Origin: Planctomycetota bacterium
GTDB lineage: Bacteria; Planctomycetota; UBA1135; JALUZX01
Direction of reading: 5' to 3'
Length of the DNA: 11,100 nucleotides
NCBI GenBank assembly: GCA_027011425.1
Contig: JALUZX010000222.1
Location: forward strand, 1 to 11,100
In this document: piece after piece, positions 1 through 6,183 of the stretch
How the letters are laid out: each line of letters starts with the position of its first letter
How positions within the stretch are numbered: the stretch's first letter is position 1
Notes under the pieces: model-generated
The model's database searches: none
What the model was told of the DNA's origin: nothing
What the model saw: the letters and a program-made list of their open reading frames with translations, nothing else
Position numbers and translations under genes: made by a program

Positions 1-8
1 CCCCCACT

Positions 9-89
9 CCCGCCGGAGGGGGGGCCCCATGAGGAGCGATTCTGCCGTCTTCGGAAGCTAAGCGACGATGGGGCCCCACCGGAGGCGGG
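9..89. other. Strong imperfect stem-loop; possible structured RNA or terminator-like element
   Basis: Ten bases at 21-30 (GGGGCCCCAT) are perfectly complementary to 68-77. Below them a 6x6 purine-rich internal loop (15-20 against 78-83) leads to a second 6-bp helix, CCCGCC (9-14) with GGCGGG (84-89). Inside the main stem, CGTC (46-49) can pair with GACG (64-67). The two coaxial helices flanking a symmetric loop look more like a folded RNA than a chance palindrome. Neither strand shows a U-tract right after the stem, so it is not a standard intrinsic terminator. It lies downstream of the leftward HEAT gene and at the window edge, so whether it belongs to a transcript on the left is unknown. 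I could not match it to a known RNA family. Which strand is transcribed, if either, cannot be told. Confidence 0.4.
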
Positions 90-189
90 CGAAAACCCAG
101 GACTCCCATGGGCCTTCCTTGAAAAGGCGGGCGAGGAGGGGTGGACAGGAAAAGAAGGTCATCGGTTAGCCGGGAACAGCGGGGCGGGC

Positions 190-214
190 AAAGGCCCTCC
201 CTCCGGGGGCGGCC
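190..214 (-). terminator. Weak terminator-like hairpin just after the HEAT-repeat gene
   Basis: Directly after the TGA of the leftward gene, GGCC (214-211) can pair with GGCC (196-193). Two or three further inner G-C pairs follow across two mismatches, and then three Ts on the minus strand. The T-tract is too short and the stem too broken for a confident intrinsic terminator. Apart from this and the stem at 9-89, I see no gene in 1-214. Confidence 0.25.
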
Positions 215-1852
215 TCAGGGGGCTTTTTCGATTCCCACGGAGCGCACCTTCTGGTGGGCCAGCTTGGATGCCTTGGAATGGGGCCAACGCTTCATCAGGT
301 ATTCCAGGGACTGGAGGGCGAACTCCTTCAGGTAAGGCGCCCGCCCCAGGAAATGGAGCCCAATGTAGAGGAAATCGTCCGGTTTGAGCTGGTCCTCTTC
401 TTTCAACCTCCCCAGAAGATCGAATCCATGGTCTTCCAGCAAAGTCTGGAAATGGCCCATCGCCGGATCCGGCCGGGACGCATCCAAGGGCACCTTCGGC
501 GCCTTGAGGAGTTCCGTCAGGCCGATCTCGTAACGAACCTGGGGCTCCAGCCCGCCCTTCTTCCCGGGAAGAAGAGTATGAAGAAGGTCCAGGGCCGCCT
601 GGAAATCCCCTTTCCGGCGAAGCTCCTTGGCCCGGCCCAGCCCCTCCTTGAGGAACCATCCCGGGTCCACTTCCCAAAAGAAGGCCCGCAACCGGATCCA
701 TGTTGGATTCCCCGCCCGGCGCAATTCCTCCATGTGAGCGAAGACCTTCTTGAGAAAGGGGGATTTCAGAGAATCCTTCAAGGAGACCAGAGGGCGCAAG
801 GCCAGCAGAACCTCCTCCTCCCCCGTGGCGGCGAGAACCCGGTTCTGCAGGAAGATCCGAGCCTCAGGGTTTCCCTCCAACCCCTTCGAAGCGCGCACCC
901 GGGCCCAGCCGTTCTCATTGTCCAAGTAACGCGCCAGGCATTTCGCGGCCGATGCGTTCTTGAACCTCCCGCAGGCCTCGAGGAGAAAGGACCGGATCTG
1001 CGGGTGGAGTTGGATCCCCGGATCCAGGAGCTTCATCACCTTGGCCTGAATCGTCTTGGGGAGTTCGATCTTCTTGAGGACCCGCAGGGTGGGGGCCACC
1101 ACGAAGGTGTAGTCCGTCTCCCGCAGGTAGGGCAAAAGAGTGGAAACCCCTTCCTTGGGGATCTCCTTCCCAACCAGCCCCTCCAGCGCGGTCCTCCGCA
1201 CCAGGGGCGGCCAGGCGGGCCCGGTGAACTTGAGAAGAGTCTTCACCTGGGAGGGGCAGGGAATCTTGCTGTAAAGCGAGAGGTGGGCGGCCAACACCGG
1301 AGGAGGGACTTTTTCCAACTTGGACCGGAAGAGCCCGCGAAGTTTGGTCCGCAACCGGCTCAATTGCTGGGGGGGAAATTCGGGAAGCCTTTCCTGGAGA
1401 GATTTGAGAAACGCCGCGTTTCGAGCCCACTCCGGGGTTTTCAAAAGAGAGCAGAGTTTGTCCACCGCCAAAGGCCCTCGGGTGCGGAAAAGGACCTCCA
1501 CCAGGATCTTCTGGGACTCCCGGTCCCATCGATCCCAATGGCGCAAAACGGCCTCCTCTCCCTTGGCTCCGGCCCGAGCCAAGGCCAGGGCCGCCTTCTC
1601 CTTGGAATTCTCGTCTTCTTTCTGAAGGTATTGGACCAGGCCGTCCAGGGCCTGGTCGGTTTGAATGGCGCCCAGAGCGTCCAGAACGAAAGGAACCAGG
1701 TATCGGTCGCCCCCCTCCAAAGCGGCCACCAAGGCTTTCACGATCTGGGGGTTTTTTGGGGCCAGGGCCCCAAGAACCTGGGCGGAGGCACATTTCAGGC
1801 TTGGGTCCCCGTCTTGCAACAAAGCCACGAGGCCTTTCAGGGTCTCATTCAT
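215..1852 (-). CDS. HEAT/TPR-like alpha-helical repeat protein, cytoplasmic
   Basis: This 545-residue protein has no signal peptide or membrane segment. Residues 1 to about 330 are tandem helical pairs of HEAT type, each with a pattern like LVALLxDxDPxLxxxAxxxLGAL followed by a second amphipathic helix; the first three units (about 1-110) are clearest. The C-terminal quarter looks TPR-like (GDFQAALDLL, ALQSLEYLMKRWP). Such solenoids normally serve as protein-binding scaffolds, and nothing here points to an enzyme. The reading frame stays open upstream to 2005, but ATG at 1852 is preferred: AAGGAAG (1863-1857) gives a Shine-Dalgarno 6 nt upstream, the HEAT pattern starts at once, and the upstream stretch is low-complexity and lies across the promoter and hairpins. 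It follows the SGNH-like gene on the same strand after 215 bp, so it probably has its own promoter. The partner is unknown. Confidence 0.85.
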   Translation of the reverse strand: MNETLKGLVALLQDGDPSLKCASAQVLGALAPKNPQIVKALVAALEGGDRYLVPFVLDALGAIQTDQALDGLVQYLQKEDENSKEKAALALARAGAKGEEAVLRHWDRWDRESQKILVEVLFRTRGPLAVDKLCSLLKTPEWARNAAFLKSLQERLPEFPPQQLSRLRTKLRGLFRSKLEKVPPPVLAAHLSLYSKIPCPSQVKTLLKFTGPAWPPLVRRTALEGLVGKEIPKEGVSTLLPYLRETDYTFVVAPTLRVLKKIELPKTIQAKVMKLLDPGIQLHPQIRSFLLEACGRFKNASAAKCLARYLDNENGWARVRASKGLEGNPEARIFLQNRVLAATGEEEVLLALRPLVSLKDSLKSPFLKKVFAHMEELRRAGNPTWIRLRAFFWEVDPGWFLKEGLGRAKELRRKGDFQAALDLLHTLLPGKKGGLEPQVRYEIGLTELLKAPKVPLDASRPDPAMGHFQTLLEDHGFDLLGRLKEEDQLKPDDFLYIGLHFLGRAPYLKEFALQSLEYLMKRWPHSKASKLAHQKVRSVGIEKAP

Positions 1853-1897
1853 GGGGCTTCCTTTTTGGAAAAGGGGCGCTTTACCGTGACTCCCTCC

Positions 1898-1923
1898 AAC
1901 CCGGAGGGTTTCACCTCCGGGTT
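1898..1923 (-). promoter_or_regulatory. Perfect 10-bp hairpin in the presumed 5' UTR of the HEAT gene
   Basis: AACCCGGAGG (1898-1907) and CCTCCGGGTT (1914-1923) are exact reverse complements around a 6-nt loop. On the minus strand it lies between the TATAAT box and the start codon at 1852, so it would form early in the transcript. No run of Ts follows on either strand, which argues against a simple intrinsic terminator. It could be an mRNA-stabilising or regulatory stem, or a protein-binding dyad in DNA. Confidence 0.6.
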
Positions 1924-1954
1924 CAGGGCCAGGCCCCTCCCAACCTTGAAGTCC

Positions 1955-1960
1955 CATTAT
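1955..1960 (-). promoter_or_regulatory. Candidate -10 box (TATAAT) for the HEAT gene
   Basis: The minus strand reads TATAAT at 1960-1955 followed by GGGAC, an exact sigma-70-type -10 hexamer in otherwise GC-rich DNA. About 17 nt upstream the sequence is only T-rich (TTTTCT), so the -35 is poor and an activator may be needed. Transcription would begin near 1948, giving a leader of about 95 nt that holds the hairpin at 1898-1923. Confidence 0.5.
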
Positions 1961-1988
1961 AGAGAAGGAAATCGAAAAAGAAAAGCTA

Positions 1989-2005
1989 GTGTCACGCTTT
2001 GACAC
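1989..2005. promoter_or_regulatory. GTGTCA-N5-TGACAC dyad, candidate operator
   Basis: GTGTCA (1989-1994) and TGACAC (2000-2005) are perfect inverted half-sites around CGCTT. The dyad is centred near 1997, about 49 bp upstream of the transcription start inferred from the TATAAT box. That is a natural position for an activator or for a repressor that interferes with RNA polymerase. Two 6-bp arms with 5-bp spacing fit a dimeric helix-turn-helix regulator. I do not assign a family, and no regulator gene lies in the window. Confidence 0.45.
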
Positions 2006-2052
2006 ACCTGGAGCCGCCCCGGAGAGAGAATAGCCCCAACCCCTTCAAAAGC

Positions 2053-2071
2053 ATAAGTTTATAAAACTTAT
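2053..2071. promoter_or_regulatory. AT-rich perfect palindrome overlapping the stop of the SGNH-like gene
   Basis: ATAAGTTT (2053-2060) and AAACTTAT (2064-2071) are exact inverted repeats around ATA. The TAA stop of the leftward gene (2070-2068) lies inside the right arm. On the minus strand the stem is followed by GC and TTTT, so it may be an AT-rich terminator for that gene. It may instead be a protein-binding site in the promoter region of the HEAT gene. An AT-rich 19-bp dyad stands out in this GC-rich DNA. Confidence 0.45.
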
Positions 2072-3684
2072 GGTCTTCTATGCCCAGCCGGGCTCCCCGA
2101 TTTCCGGTCTCTTTTCTTCCCATTTTTTCCCTCCAGCAGTTTCTGCAATTCTCTTGCCAGAGGGGAAGCCAGGAGGAGATGGCCCTTTGGCGAGAGATCA
2201 CCTCGGCGGCCCTGGCCCGAGGGCCGGAAAAGGAAGAGTTCCTCACCTTTTCGCAAAGGCCCCGGATCCCAGATGTCTCCCCCTGCGGCCCGTGCGGCCC
2301 GGCGAAGGGCCGGGGCCGCCACCTCTGGTGAACCTGGCGCCAAAGGGGGAACCAAAAGAAAAGGAAGGCCCCGTTTACGAGCCCAGGCGAAGAAAGCCCT
2401 CAGGGTCTTCCCCTCCTTTTTCACCCAAGACCCCGAAGAGGAAACCTCCCGCGGGAGGACCAGGACCACCAGGTCCGGGTGAAAGGAAAGAAGGTCCTTG
2501 CGGAGAATCTCCCACTGCCTTTTCAGATCCGTCTCCCGGCAAGCCCCGACCAGGACCTCCACGGAAGGAGCGCCGGCCTTCCTCGCCCCTTCCAGGATCC
2601 CTTCCACCTGCATGGGAAAGGTCAGGTCCTTCCGGGCCACGCCTCTTCCCCAGACCTGGGCCCCTCCCAGGAAAAGGACTCTTTCGCCCCCCGGCTCGGA
2701 GAGACGCATAGACCTCCGGCCGCGCCAGAAAAGGGACCCTGCCCAGCCGCCCCAGTTCCGAAACCCCTCGGCCTTGCCGTAGAGTTCCTGGGCTTGTTGA
2801 AAGGAGGGCGCTTTCTTCGGATCCCAAGGGTCTTTCCCGGGCCGCGCCGGGAAAAGGAGGACCGCCCAGCCGGCCAGGGCCGCGCCGGCACCGCCCCAAA
2901 GCCAGGGGGACCCCCGAAACCGGACCCTCCTCCAACCCCAAGCCAGGATCACAGTCCCCAAGGCCCAGAGAAGGGCCCCTGCGACCCAGTCCGACCAGGA
3001 GGCTTTTCGGTCCAGGGGTTTCAGGCCCAAGGCTTCCCAGGTTCCTTCGCCCACGAAGGCCAGGAGCCCTTCCCGGCAATGAACCCTCCACGTCGAGGCC
3101 AAGGCTTTGTGGCCCACCTCCGCCCTTGCCATGCCATCCCTGAGGACCAGGCGGACGTCCACGGGCTCCCCGGGCGGCACCCTCCAACCTCCCTCCTTTT
3201 TCGGGAGCTTGCGGGAAGAGAAGAAGGGAGGCCCCATGTCTCCCGCAGAGAGCCGGAGAACGGACCAGTCGAGGGGGCCCTGGGGAAGAGTGCGGTCATC
3301 CCTCTGGGAAACCTGGTAAGGCCCTCTCTCCAGGTGGAAAACCAGGTCCATATGCCTGCCCCTGGGGACGACTACCCGCCCGGTCAGCTCGAAATCCCTG
3401 TGGACCCATGGAAGGAGGCGGGGCTCTCCCGGGCGCACGTGAAGGGGCTTCCACCGGGAAAGATGGAAAGGCGGCGGTGGCGTCCACCCCTCCTCTCCAG
3501 CTCGAAAGTCCCTGGTGACCCCCCAGGTTCCCAAGGCGAAAAGGAGGAGGAAGAGGAGCACTTTTCCCAGGGAAAGGCCCCGGCCCCCCTCCTCCGTGTC
3601 CATGTGATGCTTCATGGCCAGGAGAATGAGGAACCTCGGGCCCGCCGACAAGGGTCTGGCCTTTTCTTCAATCTCATGGTCCAT
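2068..3684 (-). CDS. Three-TM envelope protein with a degenerate SGNH-hydrolase-like C-terminal domain
   Basis: The 538-residue protein has membrane segments at about 40-56, 233-250 and 262-280. The loop between the last two (RRVRFRG) is positive, so residues 57-230 and 281-538 should face the periplasm. The 57-230 region looks beta-rich, with a faint jelly-roll/LamG character. The C-terminal part aligns by eye with SGNH/GDSL proteins: block I is FLGGAQVWGRGV (about 338-349) where GDSxxxG is expected, so the nucleophile Ser is Ala342. The expected GxND is LPRE (about 410-413), and the final DxxH has become RGDLSPKGH (494-502), without the usual Asp and His. It may bind a glycan or act as a partner of an acyltransferase rather than catalyse. 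ATG at 3684 leaves only 8 bp to the divergent start; Met24 (3615) or Met28 (3603), nearer the first TM, are good alternatives. None has a clear Shine-Dalgarno. Confidence 0.75.
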   Translation of the reverse strand: MDHEIEEKARPLSAGPRFLILLAMKHHMDTEEGGRGLSLGKVLLFLLLFALGTWGVTRDFRAGEEGWTPPPPFHLSRWKPLHVRPGEPRLLPWVHRDFELTGRVVVPRGRHMDLVFHLERGPYQVSQRDDRTLPQGPLDWSVLRLSAGDMGPPFFSSRKLPKKEGGWRVPPGEPVDVRLVLRDGMARAEVGHKALASTWRVHCREGLLAFVGEGTWEALGLKPLDRKASWSDWVAGALLWALGTVILAWGWRRVRFRGSPWLWGGAGAALAGWAVLLFPARPGKDPWDPKKAPSFQQAQELYGKAEGFRNWGGWAGSLFWRGRRSMRLSEPGGERVLFLGGAQVWGRGVARKDLTFPMQVEGILEGARKAGAPSVEVLVGACRETDLKRQWEILRKDLLSFHPDLVVLVLPREVSSSGSWVKKEGKTLRAFFAWARKRGLPFLLVPPLAPGSPEVAAPALRRAARAAGGDIWDPGPLRKGEELFLFRPSGQGRRGDLSPKGHLLLASPLARELQKLLEGKNGKKRDRKSGSPAGHRRP

Positions 3685-3692
3685 TCACAGTC

Positions 3693-4418
3693 ATGAAGAA
3701 CAGCGTCCTGGTTTGGGCCCGCCTTGGCCTCGGAGCAGTCTTTGCGGCGGCCGCCCTGGCCGCCCCGATTTTCCTGCCCTGTTGCTCCAGGGGAGGAGAC
3801 ACCGGGGAGAAATCGGCTTCCCGCAAAGAGGCCCCGGGAAAAGCAGGGGAAGCCAAAGACGAGGGCTTCCAGCGATTGAGGACCAGCCTCCGCCCCCTCC
3901 TGGAGCGTAAGGAGTCGGTCCGTCCCGGCTGGATCTACAAGCCCTTGGTCCCGGGCCTGGTGGTGACCTACGTGGTGGACCGGAGGGGGTCCTTCGACAG
4001 GGTCACCGACTCCACCCTCCAGAGGTGGGGCATCACCCGGAAGAAACTGGACGAGGAGACCCAAGCCTGGTTCACCGTCTCCGTGGACCCCTTGAGATTC
4101 CGGGTCTTCCAGAAAGACAAAAAAACCGACTTCCCCAAGGTGGCCCATCCGGACCTCCATGGGATCTACACGGCCAGCCTCATCCTGCACCCCTCCTTCC
4201 AAGAAGGCATAAAGAAGATCTTCGGGACCTGGGAAGGCTTGCTGATCGCCATCCCTTCCCAGAACAGGTGCTGGGTTCTCAGGGCGGGCGAGAAGAAACT
4301 GAGAAAGAAGCTGAAAAAAGAACTGCTGCAGGAGTTCAAGTCCTCCGCCCACCCCTTGATGGACCGCTACCTGGCCACCAGGAAGGGGGGAGGATATGGA
4401 CTGGGCACTCCATTCTGA
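3693..4418 (+). CDS. Exported DUF1444 (UPF0354)-like protein of unknown function
   Basis: This 241-residue protein starts with a signal-peptide-like stretch: MKNS, a basic R10, then an Ala/Leu core to about residue 29. LPCC follows, which may be an unusual lipoprotein box with Cys30 or Cys31 as the lipidated residue. A polar linker (32-58) leads to a domain resembling DUF1444, known from Bacillus YtpQ. Features that match my recollection of that family are a VxYVVD strand (91-96), LQRWGITRKKL (109-119), YTASLILHP (159-167), the strand LLIAIPSQNRCWVL (183-196) and a C-terminal HPLMDRYLATRKGG (220-233). The molecular function of DUF1444 is not known to me. It sits 32 bp before gpmI on the same strand, so the two are probably cotranscribed. 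The start gives a good export signal but has no obvious Shine-Dalgarno. The DUF1444 match is by eye only. Confidence 0.7.
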   Translation: MKNSVLVWARLGLGAVFAAAALAAPIFLPCCSRGGDTGEKSASRKEAPGKAGEAKDEGFQRLRTSLRPLLERKESVRPGWIYKPLVPGLVVTYVVDRRGSFDRVTDSTLQRWGITRKKLDEETQAWFTVSVDPLRFRVFQKDKKTDFPKVAHPDLHGIYTASLILHPSFQEGIKKIFGTWEGLLIAIPSQNRCWVLRAGEKKLRKKLKKELLQEFKSSAHPLMDRYLATRKGGGYGLGTPF

Positions 4419-4450
4419 GCAACCTGCCCCGCCTCCAGGGAGAGAAAACC

Positions 4451-6115
4451 ATGGGTGAACTTCTCTTGAAGAAAAGGGACCGTTTCCGGAACCAGGGCCG
4501 CCCTCTTCTCCTGGTGATCATGGACGGGGTGGGCCTGGGCCGTACCGAAAAAGGAAACGCCGTGGTCCGGGCCTACACCCCCGTCCTGGACCGCCTCGCG
4601 CGGACCTGTCCCTCCCAGGTCCTGAAGGCTCACGGAACAGCCGTGGGTCTTCCCTCGGACAAGGACATGGGGAATTCCGAGGTGGGCCACAACGCCCTGG
4701 GGGCCGGCCGGATCTTCGACCAGGGCGCCAAGCTGGTAAACAAGGCCATCGAGACGGGAAGGCTCTTCCAAGGCCCCGTGTGGAAAGAACTGGTATCCCG
4801 TGTGAAGGAAAAGGGAAGCACTCTCCATTTCATCGGGCTCCTTTCCGATGGAAACGTTCATTCCCACATCGACCAACTCATCGCCCTCCTGGAAGAGGCC
4901 GCCCGGGAACAGGTGAAGAGAGTCCGGGTTCATATCCTGCTGGACGGAAGGGATGTACCGGAGACATCTGCGCCCATCTACGTGAAGCGCCTGGAGGAGG
5001 TCCTGTCCGGGATCAACGCCAAGGGGGATTACGATTATCGCATTGCTTCGGGGGGAGGGAGGATGGTGACAACCATGGACCGGTACGAGGCGGACTGGTC
5101 CATCGTGGAAAGGGGCTGGAAGACCCACGTCCACGGCGAGGGAAGGAAATTCTCCTCGGCCTTGGAAGCCATTGAGACCCTGCGGAAGGAAACGGGGGCG
5201 AACGACCAGTTTCTTCCGCCTTTCGTGATCGTCGGCAGGGACGGCAAGCCCGTGGGCCCCGTCCAGGACGGCGACTCGGTGATCTTCTTCAACTTTCGCG
5301 GGGACCGGGCCATCGAGATCAGCCGGGCCTTCGAGGAAGAAGACTTCCCCTACTTCGACAGGGAACCCAGGCCGGACGTCCTGTATGCGGGGATGATGCA
5401 GTATGACGGGGACAAGAAGATCCCCAGGAGGTTCCTGGTCTCCCCGCCGGTCATCGAGAAAACGCTCGGCGAATACATGGCTCACACGGGCCTCACCCAA
5501 CTCGCCTGCGCCGAGACCCAGAAATTCGGCCACGTCACCTATTTCTGGAACGGCAACAGGACCGGGAAATTCTCGGAAGAGCTGGAGACCTACGTGGAAG
5601 TCCCATCCGACCAGGTCCCCTTCCAGGAAAGGCCCTGGATGAAGGCTGCCCAGGTGGTGGACGTAGTGCTGGACCAAGCCGGGGAGAGGCATTTCGACTT
5701 CCTCAGGATCAACTTCGCCAACGGCGACATGGTGGGCCACACGGGGGATTTCCCCGCCGCCGTCACGGCCGTGTCCGTAGTGGACCTCTCCCTGGCCAGG
5801 CTCCTTCCCTGGGTCGAGGAGAAGAAGGCCATCCTGCTCGTCACGGCGGACCACGGAAACGCCGACCAGATGTTCCAGGTGGACCCCAAGACGGGGGCCT
5901 ACGTTCTGGACCCCAAGACGGGCGCACCGGCGCCCCTCACATCCCACACGCTCAACCCGGTGCGCATCCTCCTCTACGACCCCCTGGGCGGGGAAAAGGA
6001 CTACAAGATGCGGGAGGACATCCCCGTCCCGGGGCTCGCCAACGTGGCCGCCACCGTCCTGGACCTCATGGGGTGGGCCCCTCCCGAAGAATTCGAACCG
6101 AGCCTTCTCGCCTAG
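4451..6115 (+). CDS. gpmI: 2,3-bisphosphoglycerate-independent phosphoglycerate mutase
   Basis: This enzyme interconverts 3- and 2-phosphoglycerate in cytoplasmic glycolysis/gluconeogenesis through a phosphoserine intermediate and two metal ions, usually Mn. The 554 residues are slightly longer than a typical bacterial iPGM. The expected ligands are visible: Asp25 (MDGVGLG), catalytic Ser76 (MGNSEVGH), Asp426 and His430 (NGDMVGH), Asp467 and His468 (TADHGN) and His499 (TSHT). Substrate-site motifs are HSHID, LLDGRDVPETSAP and FNFRGDRAIEIS. The stretch ASGGGRMVTTMDRY and about 14 extra residues between His468 and His499 resemble the plant/trypanosomatid-type branch rather than the Bacillus type. 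ATG at 4451 is chosen because GGGAG (4438-4442) lies 8 nt upstream and the family N-terminus fits; the open frame upstream overlaps the preceding gene and is spurious. It follows the DUF1444-like gene by 32 bp. Confidence 0.96.
   Translation: MGELLLKKRDRFRNQGRPLLLVIMDGVGLGRTEKGNAVVRAYTPVLDRLARTCPSQVLKAHGTAVGLPSDKDMGNSEVGHNALGAGRIFDQGAKLVNKAIETGRLFQGPVWKELVSRVKEKGSTLHFIGLLSDGNVHSHIDQLIALLEEAAREQVKRVRVHILLDGRDVPETSAPIYVKRLEEVLSGINAKGDYDYRIASGGGRMVTTMDRYEADWSIVERGWKTHVHGEGRKFSSALEAIETLRKETGANDQFLPPFVIVGRDGKPVGPVQDGDSVIFFNFRGDRAIEISRAFEEEDFPYFDREPRPDVLYAGMMQYDGDKKIPRRFLVSPPVIEKTLGEYMAHTGLTQLACAETQKFGHVTYFWNGNRTGKFSEELETYVEVPSDQVPFQERPWMKAAQVVDVVLDQAGERHFDFLRINFANGDMVGHTGDFPAAVTAVSVVDLSLARLLPWVEEKKAILLVTADHGNADQMFQVDPKTGAYVLDPKTGAPAPLTSHTLNPVRILLYDPLGGEKDYKMREDIPVPGLANVAATVLDLMGWAPPEEFEPSLLA
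5880..5922 (+). repeat. Two 16-nt direct repeats inside gpmI, 27-nt period
   Basis: TGGACCCCAAGACGGG occurs at 5880-5895 and again at 5907-5922, encoding DPKTG twice at a nine-codon period. The repeats lie in the insertion between metal ligands His468 and His499. They look like a short in-frame duplication within a surface loop. Confidence 0.85.
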
Positions 6116-6168
6116 ACCGCCGGATCAAGTTTCCCTCTCCCTACCTCCGAAAGCTAGGAAGGACGCTC

Positions 6169-6177
6169 AGGGAGGAG
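6169..6177 (+). promoter_or_regulatory. Strong Shine-Dalgarno that fixes the histidine kinase start
   Basis: AGGGAGGAG ends 6 nt before ATG at 6184. It decides between that ATG and an in-frame ATG at 6073, which lies inside gpmI and would add 37 basic, low-complexity residues. The 68-nt gap between gpmI and this gene shows no convincing terminator, so read-through from gpmI is likely. Confidence 0.8.
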
Positions 6178-6183
6178 CCGGAG

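Noticed and set aside
31..77. 5S rRNA fragment, from the CGGAAGCTAAGC and GATGG similarity
   Set aside because: The similarity covers only about 20 nt. The spacing to GATGG is about 10 nt too short, and the flanking helices do not match the 5S fold.
1..90. tmRNA, tRNA or SRP RNA
   Set aside because: There is no T-loop TTCGA, no CCA-type end and no SRP loop sequence. The short GATTCTG match to tmRNA 5' ends is too small to count.
141..335. A 64-codon + strand frame in the left intergenic region
   Set aside because: It has no Shine-Dalgarno and a basic low-complexity product, and it overlaps the C-terminus of the HEAT gene.
254..2002. A 582-codon open frame on the + strand antisense to the HEAT-repeat gene
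   Set aside because: Its translation is rich in Pro, Gly, Gln and Arg with no fold pattern, as expected for the antisense of a GC-rich gene. The minus-strand protein has regular HEAT helices and a Shine-Dalgarno.
2479..3696. A 405-codon + strand frame opposite the SGNH-like gene
   Set aside because: It is Pro/Gly-rich, without hydrophobic core or domain pattern. The opposite strand has three TMs and an SGNH-like block order.
4025..4450. An N-terminal extension of gpmI in the same frame
   Set aside because: It overlaps the DUF1444-like gene in another frame and encodes Pro/Arg-rich low-complexity sequence. The ATG at 4451 has a Shine-Dalgarno and fits the family N-terminus.
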